From NCBI GenBank assembly GCA_003194525.1, contig NBIV01000021.1, positions 1 to 64,000 on the forward strand: a stretch of DNA of 64,000 nucleotides. The letters are read 5' to 3'. The notes under the pieces were generated by a model, which was not told the origin of the DNA, searched no databases, and saw nothing but the letters and a program-made list of their open reading frames with translations. The stretch comes from Gracilariopsis chorda. Its lineage: Eukaryota; Rhodophyta; Florideophyceae; Gracilariales; Gracilariaceae. How positions within the stretch are numbered: the stretch's first letter is position 1; every line of letters starts with the position of its first letter. The translations under genes and the position numbers were made by a program. This document shows positions 1 to 10,282 of the stretch, piece after piece.

Positions 1-1680
1 CCGCCTGCGGGCGCCCCGCAGGGACTTCCGCGAGCGGACAACCTTCCTTCGCGACGCCCGGGGTCGTGGTTCGTCACCCAACCTCTGGGTTTCCTCTCTT
101 GCCTCTGCTGGAGGTCGTCTCATGTTCCAACCTTGGATGCCTCGGATGCCGCCAGTATCGCCGCCTGGAATTCGCTCAAGCGAATACCGATCACTGCGAC
201 CGCCGCCGGCTGGTGTCACCATCGACACTTTGGGCCCGCAATCCCGGGAAGACGCTCTCCTCTTTTCGCGTGCGCCCTGGTTCCACCCACATGGGTTTCC
301 GACTCGGACCTCATCGACTCCTATGTGGAGGAGGGCGAGCTCCCAGGGGACGAGGCCGGATATGGTCGACTCCTTCGACTGGAGGACGCGTATCGCGGTA
401 GAGCCACAGTTCCTCGCACGGAAGCGCACCAGATATGGTTTCGAGACGCTGAATGAAGCCCGTGCCGGGATGGCCAAGGTCGCCTACGACCGTCTCGCCC
501 GCGCGAGTTATCCGATGAGCTGATACCAACAGAATACAGCTTTGACCTCTCGCGGTACCGTACCTACGGTGAAGTCTCATACTGCGAGAACCTTGCTGCC
601 TACCAGCCATCTACACCGTTCCAGTCCACTCCAATAGAAGCCGGGATGCTCCTCTGGAGCGCCCAATTCTGCGTGCAGAGTTCCGATATCTTCGTCGTCC
701 GAATCATCGCGGATCCTTCTTCGACCGACTCCGGTTTGAGCGAAAGGCGCGCTCCCGCTTCGGGTTCCTGGTACCATACCAAAATCTCGAGGTCGAGAGG
801 CTCCGTCCATCCGCGATGCGCGGCCGGTATGCACCTCTTCCCCATTGGTGGAGCAGGTTCGAAGTCCCGAGGGGATGCTTTGCGGAGATGCCTCCGTGCC
901 TCAGCTACATCGGTTCACGATTAATCAACAATCCGGATTCCGGTTACTGGACTCTCTTCCTCGCCGAATGGGCTGCTCGCGTTGCCGCATTTCTCCTCTG
1001 GGAGGTGTACGACAAGAACCTTCTGTGGTACATTCCTCCTCACCTACGCCAGGTTATCCGCCGATTGGATCTCTATATCCCTCTGGGATCCGAAGCCAAT
1101 GTGGATGAGCTTCAGTGCCTTCTGAACACCATCGATATGGTTAACTGGGATACAGTCCCAGTCTCCAACGTCCCTGACGGTGAGCCTTCCAGGCATGATC
1201 GCTCTCCAGGCCGGAGAAATCCAAACGCTGGCAACTTCGTCTTCTATGACCCTTGGGAGGTATCCGTGACCTCACGGGCTCACGCGCTAGCGTTACGCGA
1301 TGTACCACGCTCCGTTCCGCGAGGCCACCCGGTTGGGTTCATGTTTTCCGATGACTGGCACGGTTCCTACGAGGATGATCCAATGGTGGATGACGACCCC
1401 GATGAGGTGGAGGAGGCCGTAGCCCCGGTAACGGCGATGGTCAACGATCTCGACGGATCCGGCCAGCATGTGGCTGCTCCAGATGGCTTGAATATGGCCG
1501 CCAGTGCGGCTGCTTCTCCGTCTACCGCACCTCCGGTCCCCGTGGACCCTCAGGCCGTTGCCCTCAGGGCTCACCTCCAGTCCATTGGAGTGGTTGCGCC
1601 TTCCAACCTCACCAGCGTGAGCGAGTTATTGGCTTTCGCGTCTGCGAACTACCAACCGCCAACGAGCGGCTCATCCTAAG
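1..1680 (+). mobile_element. Decayed plus-strand coding stretch of unknown element family
   Basis: The plus strand reads like protein in several frames over this stretch. The longest open part (816-1679, 287 codons) has tryptophan- and tyrosine-rich segments, an acidic middle and a low-complexity Ala/Pro/Ser tail. I recognise no domain. It abuts the 3' side of the gypsy element and runs on the opposite strand, so it may be an extra reading frame of that element, a second element, or a captured gene. It is treated as a fossil with several breaks, and its left end lies outside the window. Confidence 0.35.
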
Positions 1681-1816
1681 TCAGGATCCTGGACCGTGGC
1701 ACGCACACCTGATATAGGTTAGCGCTTAACGCTCCATAGCTTGTGGTAAACGACTTCCTTCTTCTATATCCGTATGTCCGGACTCTTCTTTTTCTTCTTC
1801 ATAGCATCTTCATGCT

Positions 1817-1873
1817 GGACCGCTAGGCGGTATTCTTCATTAAACCGTTACTTCGGTCGGACCGCTAGGCGGT
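1817..1873. repeat. Pair of identical 15-bp hairpin motifs
   Basis: GGACCGCTAGGCGGT occurs at 1817-1831 and again at 1859-1873, a 42-bp period. Each copy is an inverted repeat (ACCGC / GCGGT around TAG). It sits between the plus-strand fossil frame and the chromodomain of the gypsy element, so it may belong to an element terminus or its regulatory region. Function unknown. Confidence 0.5.
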
Positions 1874-2015
1874 GTGACGTCCAATGACCATTGGTTTCCC
1901 TATCCAGTCCATTACTTCGTGTAACCTTCTGTAGCCAGATCTCTTCCTGTGTCCTCTTCTCTTCGGAGACTTCTCTTCCGTCTTCGGAATCTTCTGCATA
2001 GTGCAGTGTATCGTC

Positions 2016-2360
2016 CTACCCAACCTGGGCCATGTCCAAAGTGGATGGGAGTGGGAACCGCGTCCGGCGGTGGTAGGTTATCACCTTGGAACGAGGAAGG
2101 TGCTGAATGGGCTCCCATGTGTCCTCTTCCGGGGGGTATCCGTACCATCGGATTTGGTAAAACCACACTCCTTTGGAGTCCAGAACATGATCCACGATGT
2201 GGTCAACGACAAACTCCTGGTCGTACGTAGCCGGCTCCTGACCCGTCATGGCAGGGCTTAAGGGGAGAACACTGTGAGGGGACTTGCCTGAAATTGGCGC
2301 GACCCTGCGGGCAAAGTCAGCTTTCCTCGACGCTGCGAGTGCTGGGACTTGATACCGCAT
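2016..2360 (-). CDS. Chromodomain part of the gypsy element
   Basis: A short minus-strand frame downstream of the integrase part encodes a chromodomain with the characteristic aromatic cage layout: FVVDHIVDHV, then FYQIRWYGYP and DTWEPIQHL. In chromoviruses this module binds histone marks and steers integration toward heterochromatin. It is the evidence for chromovirus placement. Confidence 0.85.
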   Translation of the reverse strand: MRYQVPALAASRKADFARRVAPISGKSPHSVLPLSPAMTGQEPATYDQEFVVDHIVDHVLDSKGVWFYQIRWYGYPPEEDTWEPIQHLPRSKVITYHRRTRFPLPSTLDMAQVG

Positions 2361-2960
2361 TGCGGTCTTTCCGCTTCCTAATCCTCTCCTTGTGGGGGGG
2401 GGCCTTCCGTTCTAACCGGATTCCCCTATTGACGCGCAGCTCGCGAGCTCTTCTCCACGCGACCCGTGCAACTCTGGTGAGTTTGACCGTTCACGGTGAG
2501 GGAGGCGGTTCACTACGGTTCCGACGCCAGGAGGCGGATTGCCATGCATCACACACTGTGATTGGCTGGCCGCTGGCGGCAAGTGTCGCGCGCGGTCTTT
2601 CCACGACGTGGGTCTTGACTGTACTCCTGACGCCGGCCGGCGGTATGTACGTGTACACCTTTCCACGGTTTGGAATTTCGGGCTTCGTCCGCGTGACAGT
2701 GGCGTCACAGTGTCCATTTGTGGGGCTCTGCGGTAACGCACGCAGTGTCAACCACACTCTCCGTGTCCGCGGTTGCTTTTCAGCTCACCCCGAAACTGGT
2801 TATGACCGAGGTTGTATGTGCTCCGTGCTCGGAGATATCATTCGCCACATTAGTGACCACACCGAGTCCGGTTCACTACTTCCTCCTTCGCTACCCAGCG
2901 ACTCGCTCGACAGGAGTGCATCCGGGTCCGCGGAGACGGCCTTCTCGCTTCGCGATGCGT

Positions 2961-4445
2961 TCAACTCCTCCCTGCTCCGGGGGTGCTCATCCGACGATGC
3001 CGTATGAAACGGGACACCGTCCGACGCCGGAGCTTCCTTCCGCGATGGCGCGATCGATTCCCGTCCCTCCCCTTCTTAGGTGAGAGGGCGGTGGGTTCAG
3101 GATGAAGGACCTCCGCGGGCGGAGTAACGGTTAGGCGTTTGGGGTCAAGCGTGCGTTGCACGATACGCGCGGCGCGCCCAACCGGTTGATCGGCAATTGG
3201 AAGATCCGAGAGTCCCCGTTTCGGGTGCGGTAAGACGGGTGGGCGGGACGGAAGCAGATTATCCGTTGGCCGAGTTACGAGGTCATCCTCCGGGATTGTC
3301 ACGAGCGGTGATGAGCCCTCAGGGGGCGCAGGCGCGTGGGCTACGCGGTCGCGTGAGACGCGTTCGAACTGGTTATCGACGTCCAGTACGACTGTGTCGT
3401 CTGCGACGGAAACCACCCGATAGGGTCCATTCACTATCGGTGACAACTTGTGGCGCTTCTCCTTTTCGGGATTATAATATTCCTTTCGCAGGAAGACAGA
3501 ATCCCCTTCCGAGACCTGGGGTATCGGGGTACGAATCTTCGCGTCGAAGTTCTGTTTGTATGCCTCCTGGGCTTTTCCCATAGCCTTTCGGGCGGTAGGG
3601 ACCATGTTCTTCAACCATTCTTTCCAGGAATCTCGATATAACCTTGGTGAAGGGTACCCCGAGACGTTCGGTTGCGCTTCAATAGCCATGGGTGGCGGAA
3701 TCCGAGACAGGACCAGCTCAAATGGAGCGAGGGTCGTGACCCGGTGTACCTGGGTGTTATACGCGTACGTAATAGCGTCCGTGTACAAGTCCCATTCCAT
3801 GGGGTGATCCGCGACATACGCGCGCAGTGCGTTGAGCATAGTACGATTGAATCGTTCCACTTGTCCGTTACACTGCGGGTGGTAGGTGGTAGTAAACATA
3901 TTCTTGATTCCCAAGATTCTACATACGTCCTGAAAGAACTTTGAGGTAAATTGAGATCCGTTGTCGGAGAGTAGATGTACCGGCGGGCCGTAAGTAAAGA
4001 CCCAGTGGGTTACGAACGCACGCGCAACCACGTCCGCGGTAATCCGTTTAAGCGGTACTGTTCTCACCAACTTTGAGAAGCGGTCAGTAATGACGAGAAG
4101 ATACTTGTAACCACGTTTGGTTTTGACAAGCTCGCCCAAGATATCAATAGCGACATATTCGAGTGGCGCCCGTGCCGGGAATAGTGTTAACTTCTTCGAG
4201 TACTTCCGAAGTTTTACATTATTCTTCGCACATTCCACGCACGAGCGGCGAACTGCATAGCAGTCAAATGCCATAGCAGGCCAATAGAAGTCCCTGCGAA
4301 GGGTCAGGTATAGTTTCCTCCCGCCAGGATGTGCACCCAACTTCGCGTAATGCGATAGATGCAAGACGCGCTGCTGCAGCGTGTGAGGTACAACGATCTG
4401 TGGGGCCCGTGTCAGCAACCTGACTAGGTAGCCTCGATCGTTCAC
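2961..4445 (-). CDS. Gypsy integrase part
   Basis: The frame begins with an HHCC zinc-binding head (HLSHYAKLGAHPGGRKLY followed by CVECAKNN). The DDE core follows, with IDILGELV carrying the first aspartate, LLSDNGSQFTSKF the second, and the glutamate in NGQVERFNRT. After it comes a GPY/F-type module (IVNGPYRVVSV). The integrase inserts the cDNA into the host genome. Confidence 0.9.
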   Translation of the reverse strand: MNDRGYLVRLLTRAPQIVVPHTLQQRVLHLSHYAKLGAHPGGRKLYLTLRRDFYWPAMAFDCYAVRRSCVECAKNNVKLRKYSKKLTLFPARAPLEYVAIDILGELVKTKRGYKYLLVITDRFSKLVRTVPLKRITADVVARAFVTHWVFTYGPPVHLLSDNGSQFTSKFFQDVCRILGIKNMFTTTYHPQCNGQVERFNRTMLNALRAYVADHPMEWDLYTDAITYAYNTQVHRVTTLAPFELVLSRIPPPMAIEAQPNVSGYPSPRLYRDSWKEWLKNMVPTARKAMGKAQEAYKQNFDAKIRTPIPQVSEGDSVFLRKEYYNPEKEKRHKLSPIVNGPYRVVSVADDTVVLDVDNQFERVSRDRVAHAPAPPEGSSPLVTIPEDDLVTRPTDNLLPSRPPVLPHPKRGLSDLPIADQPVGRAARIVQRTLDPKRLTVTPPAEVLHPEPTALSPKKGRDGNRSRHRGRKLRRRTVSRFIRHRRMSTPGAGRS

Positions 4446-5908
4446 CGCAAAGGGTATCTGTGCGCCCCGTTAAGACGGGCACGAATCTGGGCACAGAAAG
4501 GATCCTGCTGTTGTTCACGGATCATTTCCTCAGAGGATATGGGAACAACCTGGTCATCCGGAGGATCCGTAGGGTTTGCAGCCAGAATATCGTCACAGAT
4601 GTCATCCCCATTCACGTCTGGGTCGTCTTCTTCCGTTCCCTCCGGGGATTGTGCCATGAAACATGGTATTTCCAGATCGTCGACCGGTTCGGTTTCCGCT
4701 GATGTTCCTAAGCGCGATAGGGCGTCAGCCTGAGTATTCAGGGATCCCTTCTTGTAGAGGACATCAAATGTAAATTCCGAGAGTCGGAGACGCCAACGCA
4801 TGAGGCGGCCCGACGGTTCTCGAATTTCGAGTAGCCAACGGAGAGCCGAGTGATCGGTGTGAACCTTGAAATAGTTACCCATAAGGTATGGGCGAAGCGT
4901 TGCCAACGCCCAAACAACAGCAAGACACTCCTTCTCGGACACCGAGTAGTTGCGCTCGTGAACGTTCAACGAACGTGACCAATATCCGATCGGATGTCTT
5001 TCTCCTTCTTCCGTGACTTGAAACAACGCACAACCCACCTGGTGGGCACTTGAATCAGTATCCACTTCGAAGGGTAAGTCCGGGTGCGGTAAGGCCAGAA
5101 CTGGCGGGGACGTTACAGCGTCGACAAGAGACGAGAATGCTGACGACTCAGCCTCGTCAAAGACGTCCAGTTCGGTGGGTTGTCCTTTCCGGAGGAGTGC
5201 GTTAAGCGGTGCTGACAAGTCGGCGAAGTTCGGGACGAATCGGCGATATACATTGCAAAGTCCTAGGAAGGATCGAAGCTCCGTTTGATTAGTCGGATGT
5301 TTCGCCTCTCGAAGTGATTTCACTCTTGCTTCATCGATTGAAAGCTGTCCGGGGCGGATGATGTGCCCCAGATATTTTACCGAATCGGCGCAGAACTCAC
5401 ACTTTCCCAGCTTCAGGGTGATGCCCGCGTTGCGGAGCACTGTCAAGACTTCCCGGACATGGGACAGGTGATCGTCCAAGTTATTGGAGAACACTATAAT
5501 GTCGTCCAAGTATACCAGACAGCTGGTCCATTTGAACCTCGCCAAGAGGATATCGATTGCCCGTTGGAATGTAGCTGGGGCATTCGTTAGTCCAAACGGC
5601 ATTCGCTTAAAGCGATATAGTCCTTGATGGCACACAAACGCGGTCTTATCACGATCTTCTTTCCTAATAGGGACCTGCCAGTATCCCGAATTGGCATCGA
5701 GGGTAGTGAACACCGTTGCGCTCCCCAGGGAGTCAATGTACTCGTCCATTCGTGGAATCGGATAGACGTCCTTGACAGTAACCGCATTCAGGCGGCGGTA
5801 ATCCACACAGAAACGCCATGATCCATCGGCTTTCGGAACAAGGACAACAGGAGAAGCCCAAGGGGATTGTGCTGCTTCGATAACTCCAGCTCGCAGCATC
5901 TTCTCCAC
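4442..5908 (-). CDS. Gypsy reverse transcriptase and RNase H part
   Basis: The frame contains the classical RT blocks: SPWASPVVLVPK, FCVDYRRLNAVT, LDANSGYWQV, the fingers segment GLTNAPATFQR and the catalytic box CLVYLDDIIVFS. A Ty3-type RNase H follows (DTDSSAHQVGCALFQ, then ERNYSVSEKECLAVVWA and HTDHSALRWLL). RT copies element RNA into DNA and RNase H removes the RNA strand. The tail after RNase H is acidic and non-conserved. Confidence 0.92.
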   Translation of the reverse strand: MEKMLRAGVIEAAQSPWASPVVLVPKADGSWRFCVDYRRLNAVTVKDVYPIPRMDEYIDSLGSATVFTTLDANSGYWQVPIRKEDRDKTAFVCHQGLYRFKRMPFGLTNAPATFQRAIDILLARFKWTSCLVYLDDIIVFSNNLDDHLSHVREVLTVLRNAGITLKLGKCEFCADSVKYLGHIIRPGQLSIDEARVKSLREAKHPTNQTELRSFLGLCNVYRRFVPNFADLSAPLNALLRKGQPTELDVFDEAESSAFSSLVDAVTSPPVLALPHPDLPFEVDTDSSAHQVGCALFQVTEEGERHPIGYWSRSLNVHERNYSVSEKECLAVVWALATLRPYLMGNYFKVHTDHSALRWLLEIREPSGRLMRWRLRLSEFTFDVLYKKGSLNTQADALSRLGTSAETEPVDDLEIPCFMAQSPEGTEEDDPDVNGDDICDDILAANPTDPPDDQVVPISSEEMIREQQQDPFCAQIRARLNGAHRYPLR

Positions 5909-7212
5909 CTGAGATTTCTCTTCCCCCCTTGCTTTAGGCCTGCCCGATACGGGTGCTCTGCAATAGGCCGTGTATCCGGCAACAAATCAATCCGATGTTC
6001 GGTTACCCCTATCGTCCCCAGGGAACCGTCCCACATGGCGGTAAAGTCCCTGAGCATGTCACGAAACTTCTCACGATGAGATTCATTAATGTGATCCAGG
6101 TCCAACTTATCCAAAGCCTGTTCTGGGTCTAACGCAGTATCTGCCGATGCTGAAGTCGTGCTCTTCTGAGCTTCTTCGACAGTCGAATCTGAACTTTCCC
6201 GGGCGGGATCCAACGGAACGAACGGGACCTCCTCCCCCTCCTTAGGGTCTTGTATTCCGAGAACGTCGGATATCGGAATCTTTGTAGGAAGGATAGCCAA
6301 CGGATGCGGAAGCATGTTGCCCAGGACCTGGTTTTTAACCAACCACTGAGTGGTAGTTCCGAGGTTAGCAACGAGAACCTTAAAGGGTTTGTCCGGCTCG
6401 ACGGATACGATCCCATTTGCTAATGCGAGACGGCGCTGTTCGTAGAGCGAGGGGAGCGGTTGAACAACCTGCAACCCGTGGTGTTTGGATGTTACTGAGA
6501 CCCACACCTGAGATTCCTTCGGGATCGAAACTGGTTCCGCGACGCGAATCTTCGTAGATGCTCGATCCACATTGGACGCTTCCTGAGCAGCAGGTAAAGG
6601 TACCCGTTTACGGGAGGCGTGTCGCAAGGGCTTCCGTACAATCGGGATGGTCGAACCGTTGGCCAATTCCACGGATCTGGAGCGAGGGCGGATAGCTTCC
6701 ACGAAGCGGTCACAGAAATCACAACCGAGGATGACCGGTGCAGCAAGAGAATCGCATACGATGAAGTCCAACTTCACCACGTAGGTGCCTAGTCTGAGTA
6801 CCAGAGGAATTGTTCCAAGAGTCTGGAGCGGGTTGTTATTAGCGTCCGCCAGATCCAGACTTGGACCAATGCGAATGCATTTCCGCATGGCGGGTGGAAT
6901 AATCCCGATATTGATCAGGTTCGGAGCGGCACCTGTATCCAGGACAGATAACTGACGAACCATGAAATGGTTAGAGAGACCGAGGTCACTATAAACTTTA
7001 TAGTTCCTCTTGGCCATTACCAAAACTCGATCCGGGATGCGGAGGTTACGGGACCGTATCCACGGACGACGCAGAGCCACTAAGTGGTCCGAGCTCACGT
7101 CTTCTTGAGCCAGTTTCCTCGTAAGGATTTTGGCAGGGGAGCGAAGCGGTGGCGCCTCAGGCGTCTTCAACTTCGGCTTGGAAGACACCCCTCCCGTGGG
7201 GGAGACTCCCAA
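5788..7212 (-). CDS. Gypsy aspartic protease part
   Basis: This minus-strand frame directly follows gag. It contains an aspartic protease signature (LDTGAAPNLIN), a flap and second-half region (VILGCDFCDRFVEAIRP), and a linker that leads toward the reverse transcriptase. In this family the protease processes the gag-pol polyprotein, and gag-pol fusion by frameshift or read-through is common. Confidence 0.8.
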   Translation of the reverse strand: MGVSPTGGVSSKPKLKTPEAPPLRSPAKILTRKLAQEDVSSDHLVALRRPWIRSRNLRIPDRVLVMAKRNYKVYSDLGLSNHFMVRQLSVLDTGAAPNLINIGIIPPAMRKCIRIGPSLDLADANNNPLQTLGTIPLVLRLGTYVVKLDFIVCDSLAAPVILGCDFCDRFVEAIRPRSRSVELANGSTIPIVRKPLRHASRKRVPLPAAQEASNVDRASTKIRVAEPVSIPKESQVWVSVTSKHHGLQVVQPLPSLYEQRRLALANGIVSVEPDKPFKVLVANLGTTTQWLVKNQVLGNMLPHPLAILPTKIPISDVLGIQDPKEGEEVPFVPLDPARESSDSTVEEAQKSTTSASADTALDPEQALDKLDLDHINESHREKFRDMLRDFTAMWDGSLGTIGVTEHRIDLLPDTRPIAEHPYRAGLKQGGKRNLRWRRCCELELSKQHNPLGLLLLSLFRKPMDHGVSVWITAA

Positions 7213-7214
7213 GA

Positions 7215-9257
7215 TTAGTTTTTCGGGACCGAATCGACCGCTGGGTGCGGCTGAGCCCGTTCCGAAAGGTTAGGGTTGTTACCGTTCGCGGTTTTCGCGG
7301 CTTCTCGAGCTTGAGCATTGTGGACCGCAGCCTTTGCGTCTTCATACGAATTACTCGGGACACGAGCCTTATGCTCCGGTGGGAGATTCTCATAATTTCC
7401 CACGATCTTCCACATCTCGCGAATGGGGAGGGTACACTGCGACGCAGTATGACCTTCAAGGTAACAAATGTAGCAAATCAGCGGGGCTGAACGTGTTCCG
7501 GTGGCGTGGGACATCATTCCGCGGTGCTGAGGGTGTTGTGGTTGGAATGCTAGTTGCTTCGGGTTGGACCATCCCGGGCGGGAGTGTCTTGTGGCGCTCG
7601 ACGCGTAGGCTAGCGGGGCTGGGGGAACCCGACCGTGGTTTGCGTAAAAGGCCGGATCTACCACGGGGGGTGTAACCGTGGACGGCAGTTCCGAGGTTGC
7701 CAACGACTGTTCAAGACTGCCAAGATACTGGATGTTATCCGCAAATCCGGAAGGTGGTCCCGGGTTAGGGAGAGATGCCGAGGAAGCCTCGTTCTCGACG
7801 AAGAGAGCCTTCGACGACCGACGCCTCGGGTCTCTCGCTCTGAGGGTGTCACCCTCAGCCTGCGCGTACTGGACCAGTTCCAGATACGTCGCCTTGCGCT
7901 TCTCTTCCCTGTAGCGGGACACCAGTGCCCTGATACCAGGATCTAAACCATCCACCAGCATGGAGCAACGCTCAAAAGCGGTAAACACATTTCCACAACG
8001 ATGAAACGCTTTATTCAAGCGAGTTGAATACGACGTTTCCGTTTCACCAGGCTTCTGTTTCGTATCGCGAACCGCCACGATGGCTTGACTGATTGCAGTT
8101 CCCGTCGCGTACGACCTGAGCAGGTAGTGTACAGCCTCGGGCCAGCACGTAACACCTCCTTCTGAGGCCCTGGACGAACCCCTGACAGAGTTGTACTGAT
8201 CTTCAGCCATTCCTGAAAGAAAGTAGGGCAACGCAACGTATGCCTGCGCCTCACTCATTTCGAGTACGTCTGCTTCCTGCACAAAGCGGGCCAGAAAATC
8301 CAACACGAGGATCGGATCTTCACCGGAGAACTTCTGCTTAAGCATCGTCACATTCATACGACGTATGAGATCCTTCACCCGACCGGTGTCTCTCGAACTT
8401 CGAGTGCCCGAAGAGTCTTCCAATCGGTAATAACGATAGGACAACAGCTTCCTGTAAAGGGGATTCGTCGGTTTCAATTCCTTCAAGCCGAAATGACGGC
8501 GACCTTTCTCCCGCGCACGGATTGCTCCATGGGAGGTGTAGGTAGCCCTCGAACTAGGTTCTTCTCCGCGACGGCGGCCTCTCCCTTCACGCGATGATCT
8601 CGAAGACGAGCTACTCGAACTTGTTTCCGAGTCGGAACTTGACGAAACTTCATAACGATGAACTCTCTTTCCAGGGTGACGGGGGAGGTGACTGGAGGGG
8701 TGTTGGGTTGAGATGACCTTCACTTCCTCCTGTCTCGGAGCGTTCAGGTCTTCTCTGAGCAACGCTTCCAGCGTGTCCATACGTCCGGTTACCCGCATCA
8801 TATGGGTTTTAACTTCCTCCACGAACTCCCGATATCCTTCTACGAAGGCAGCCGGAGTACCCAGACACTCCAGAATGGAATTCACATCAGCTCTCAGGAG
8901 ACGAATATCTCCCGAATAATCCCGAGCCAGGGAGTCACTCCATCGCCGTTCCAACTCGGTAGCTTGCTGCGAGAGGGAGGCGTGGGCCACATTGGCAATG
9001 TCGATTCTCGACTCGAGGAGATGGTACTTAGGCGACCCGGGTCTCGGGGGGACAGCCGACGGCGTTTCGACCACCGGAGGTGGCGTAGTGGCCACAGCTG
9101 TCACGGCTCGAGGCACCGAGGTTGCCGATGGGATTCCTTGGGATTCCAGACCGACGGCATTGGTAAGTAGTTGTTCCGGAACGGACCTTCGTGATCTCGC
9201 CGCTGCGGCGTTCCGTTGCGGACCATTCCTGGGGGAACTCGGAGCTGTGGGTAGCAT
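7215..9257 (-). CDS. gag: Gypsy gag part with zinc knuckle
   Basis: A 680-codon frame starting with ATG at 9257. It has a variable Ser/Arg-rich middle (a DSETSSSSSSSR-like tract), then the retrotransposon gag core (FSGEDPILVLDFLARFVQEA region), then one zinc knuckle of the form CxxCxxxxHxxxxC (CYICYLEGHTASQC) near the C-terminus. Gag forms the virus-like particle and packages the element RNA. The order gag then protease on the same strand fits Ty3/gypsy. Confidence 0.85.
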   Translation of the reverse strand: MLPTAPSSPRNGPQRNAAAARSRRSVPEQLLTNAVGLESQGIPSATSVPRAVTAVATTPPPVVETPSAVPPRPGSPKYHLLESRIDIANVAHASLSQQATELERRWSDSLARDYSGDIRLLRADVNSILECLGTPAAFVEGYREFVEEVKTHMMRVTGRMDTLEALLREDLNAPRQEEVKVISTQHPSSHLPRHPGKRVHRYEVSSSSDSETSSSSSSSRSSREGRGRRRGEEPSSRATYTSHGAIRAREKGRRHFGLKELKPTNPLYRKLLSYRYYRLEDSSGTRSSRDTGRVKDLIRRMNVTMLKQKFSGEDPILVLDFLARFVQEADVLEMSEAQAYVALPYFLSGMAEDQYNSVRGSSRASEGGVTCWPEAVHYLLRSYATGTAISQAIVAVRDTKQKPGETETSYSTRLNKAFHRCGNVFTAFERCSMLVDGLDPGIRALVSRYREEKRKATYLELVQYAQAEGDTLRARDPRRRSSKALFVENEASSASLPNPGPPSGFADNIQYLGSLEQSLATSELPSTVTPPVVDPAFYANHGRVPPAPLAYASSATRHSRPGWSNPKQLAFQPQHPQHRGMMSHATGTRSAPLICYICYLEGHTASQCTLPIREMWKIVGNYENLPPEHKARVPSNSYEDAKAAVHNAQAREAAKTANGNNPNLSERAQPHPAVDSVPKN

Positions 9258-10282
9258 ACTGCAGATAGCCGTCCACGGCTTACTTCACCAGTCCCACGGC
9301 TTGGGAATCTCAACGAATGAGCAAAAAGGGATAAAAGGGAAAAGGGGAAGCGGACTTCGGACAGGCCGGATTGAAAGCCAACCCCGTTCTAGGTCGGGAG
9401 ACCACTTGTGGTGCAATCCCGGTGTGGGAAAGGCACCCAAGGCAGCTCGAAGCCTTGCTCTCTTGGAGAGGTAGGCTCAGCTGGGTAGAGCCCTCCGTGT
9501 CCCGTATGACGGGTGTAACTCCGTCGGGAGCCTGGATGTACCTCGGAGGTTTAGGGGTTAGAACGGGTCGGAACCACGGCTGGTCCGGAAGTAGCCTGCG
9601 AACAGTGGAACAAAAGAGGGAAAGGGACCACCCGACGGGGGCGTGCGGAAAGCGGGAACAGACCCCGGAGGGGGGTGCCGATACACACACACGAACACGC
9701 ACCGCGCGGCGGTTAGGGGATAGGAGGGGAAGGGACGGTCTCACGGTCTCACGACACACGTCGGTAATATCAATACCCAAAACTGGGGCGGAGATAGGGC
9801 CTGTACGGGCGGTCACACGACAACAACGGATACCACGAGCGGTCACAACCCACTGGGTACGACGAGCACGGTCTCCTCGGTGGTGCGAGTCGGGTGAAAC
9901 TATCGGGCAAGCGGTGTACCTCCGCGAGGAGTTAGACACTTCGCATGGCGAATAGAGTCAGAGCCGAACTCTTGTTACTTTTCTTGGTGAGCTGGCCGCC
10001 GTGCGGCCGACGCTCAAGTACTAGCTCAGTGCAGTACAGTAGGTAGTGCACTAGCCTAAGTAAAATTAACCCCTAAACTATACTAAAATAAGTAGCCGTT
10101 TTGGGCCTCCTGGCCGGGGCTGTAGCCACGTGTCCACCACCCTTGCCAGGCAAGTACCACAAAATATGAATGTTCCCATAACCACCCTGGGTAACCCGAC
10201 CGCTAATTAGCCCGGTAAACGGGGGCTAAAATTCATGCATCCCGCTTCATCGCTCGCACCGAGTACACCTCAGATATGAGTT
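9258..10282. other. Gypsy leader/LTR candidate and intervening DNA
   Basis: This stretch separates gag from the pogo element and holds no supported host gene. By position it should include the gypsy 5' leader and LTR, but I found no matching sequence on the other side of the element. A 209-codon minus-strand frame (9310-9939) is low in recognisable features and probably incidental. A small inverted repeat (AATTAGCCCG / CGGGGGCTAAAATT) lies at about 10203-10233. Confidence 0.4.

Larger units (their letters stand above)
2016..9257 (-). mobile_element. Ty3/gypsy chromovirus, minus strand, all coding parts present
   Basis: Read on the minus strand, the parts come in canonical Ty3/gypsy order: gag with a CCHC knuckle, aspartic protease, reverse transcriptase with RNase H, integrase with zinc-binding head and GPY-like tail, then a chromodomain, which marks the chromovirus lineage. 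The coding parts lie in a handful of separate long frames, so the copy looks broken in a few places but fairly young. I could not find a matching pair of LTRs by eye. The 5' leader/LTR should lie within about 9300-10280. The 3' LTR may lie left of 2016 or outside the window. The stretch 2361-2960 between integrase and chromodomain shows no recognisable domain. Confidence 0.9.

Noticed and set aside
2294-3007. 237-codon plus-strand frame
   Set aside because: Antisense to the gypsy element between integrase and chromodomain; composition looks like a shadow frame.
9310-9939. 209-codon minus-strand frame upstream of gag
   Set aside because: Lies in the expected leader/LTR region of the gypsy element and has no recognisable feature.
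1-10282. LTR pair for the gypsy element
   Set aside because: I compared 1-2000 with 9300-10280 by eye and found no long match. A self-alignment of a larger window would decide.
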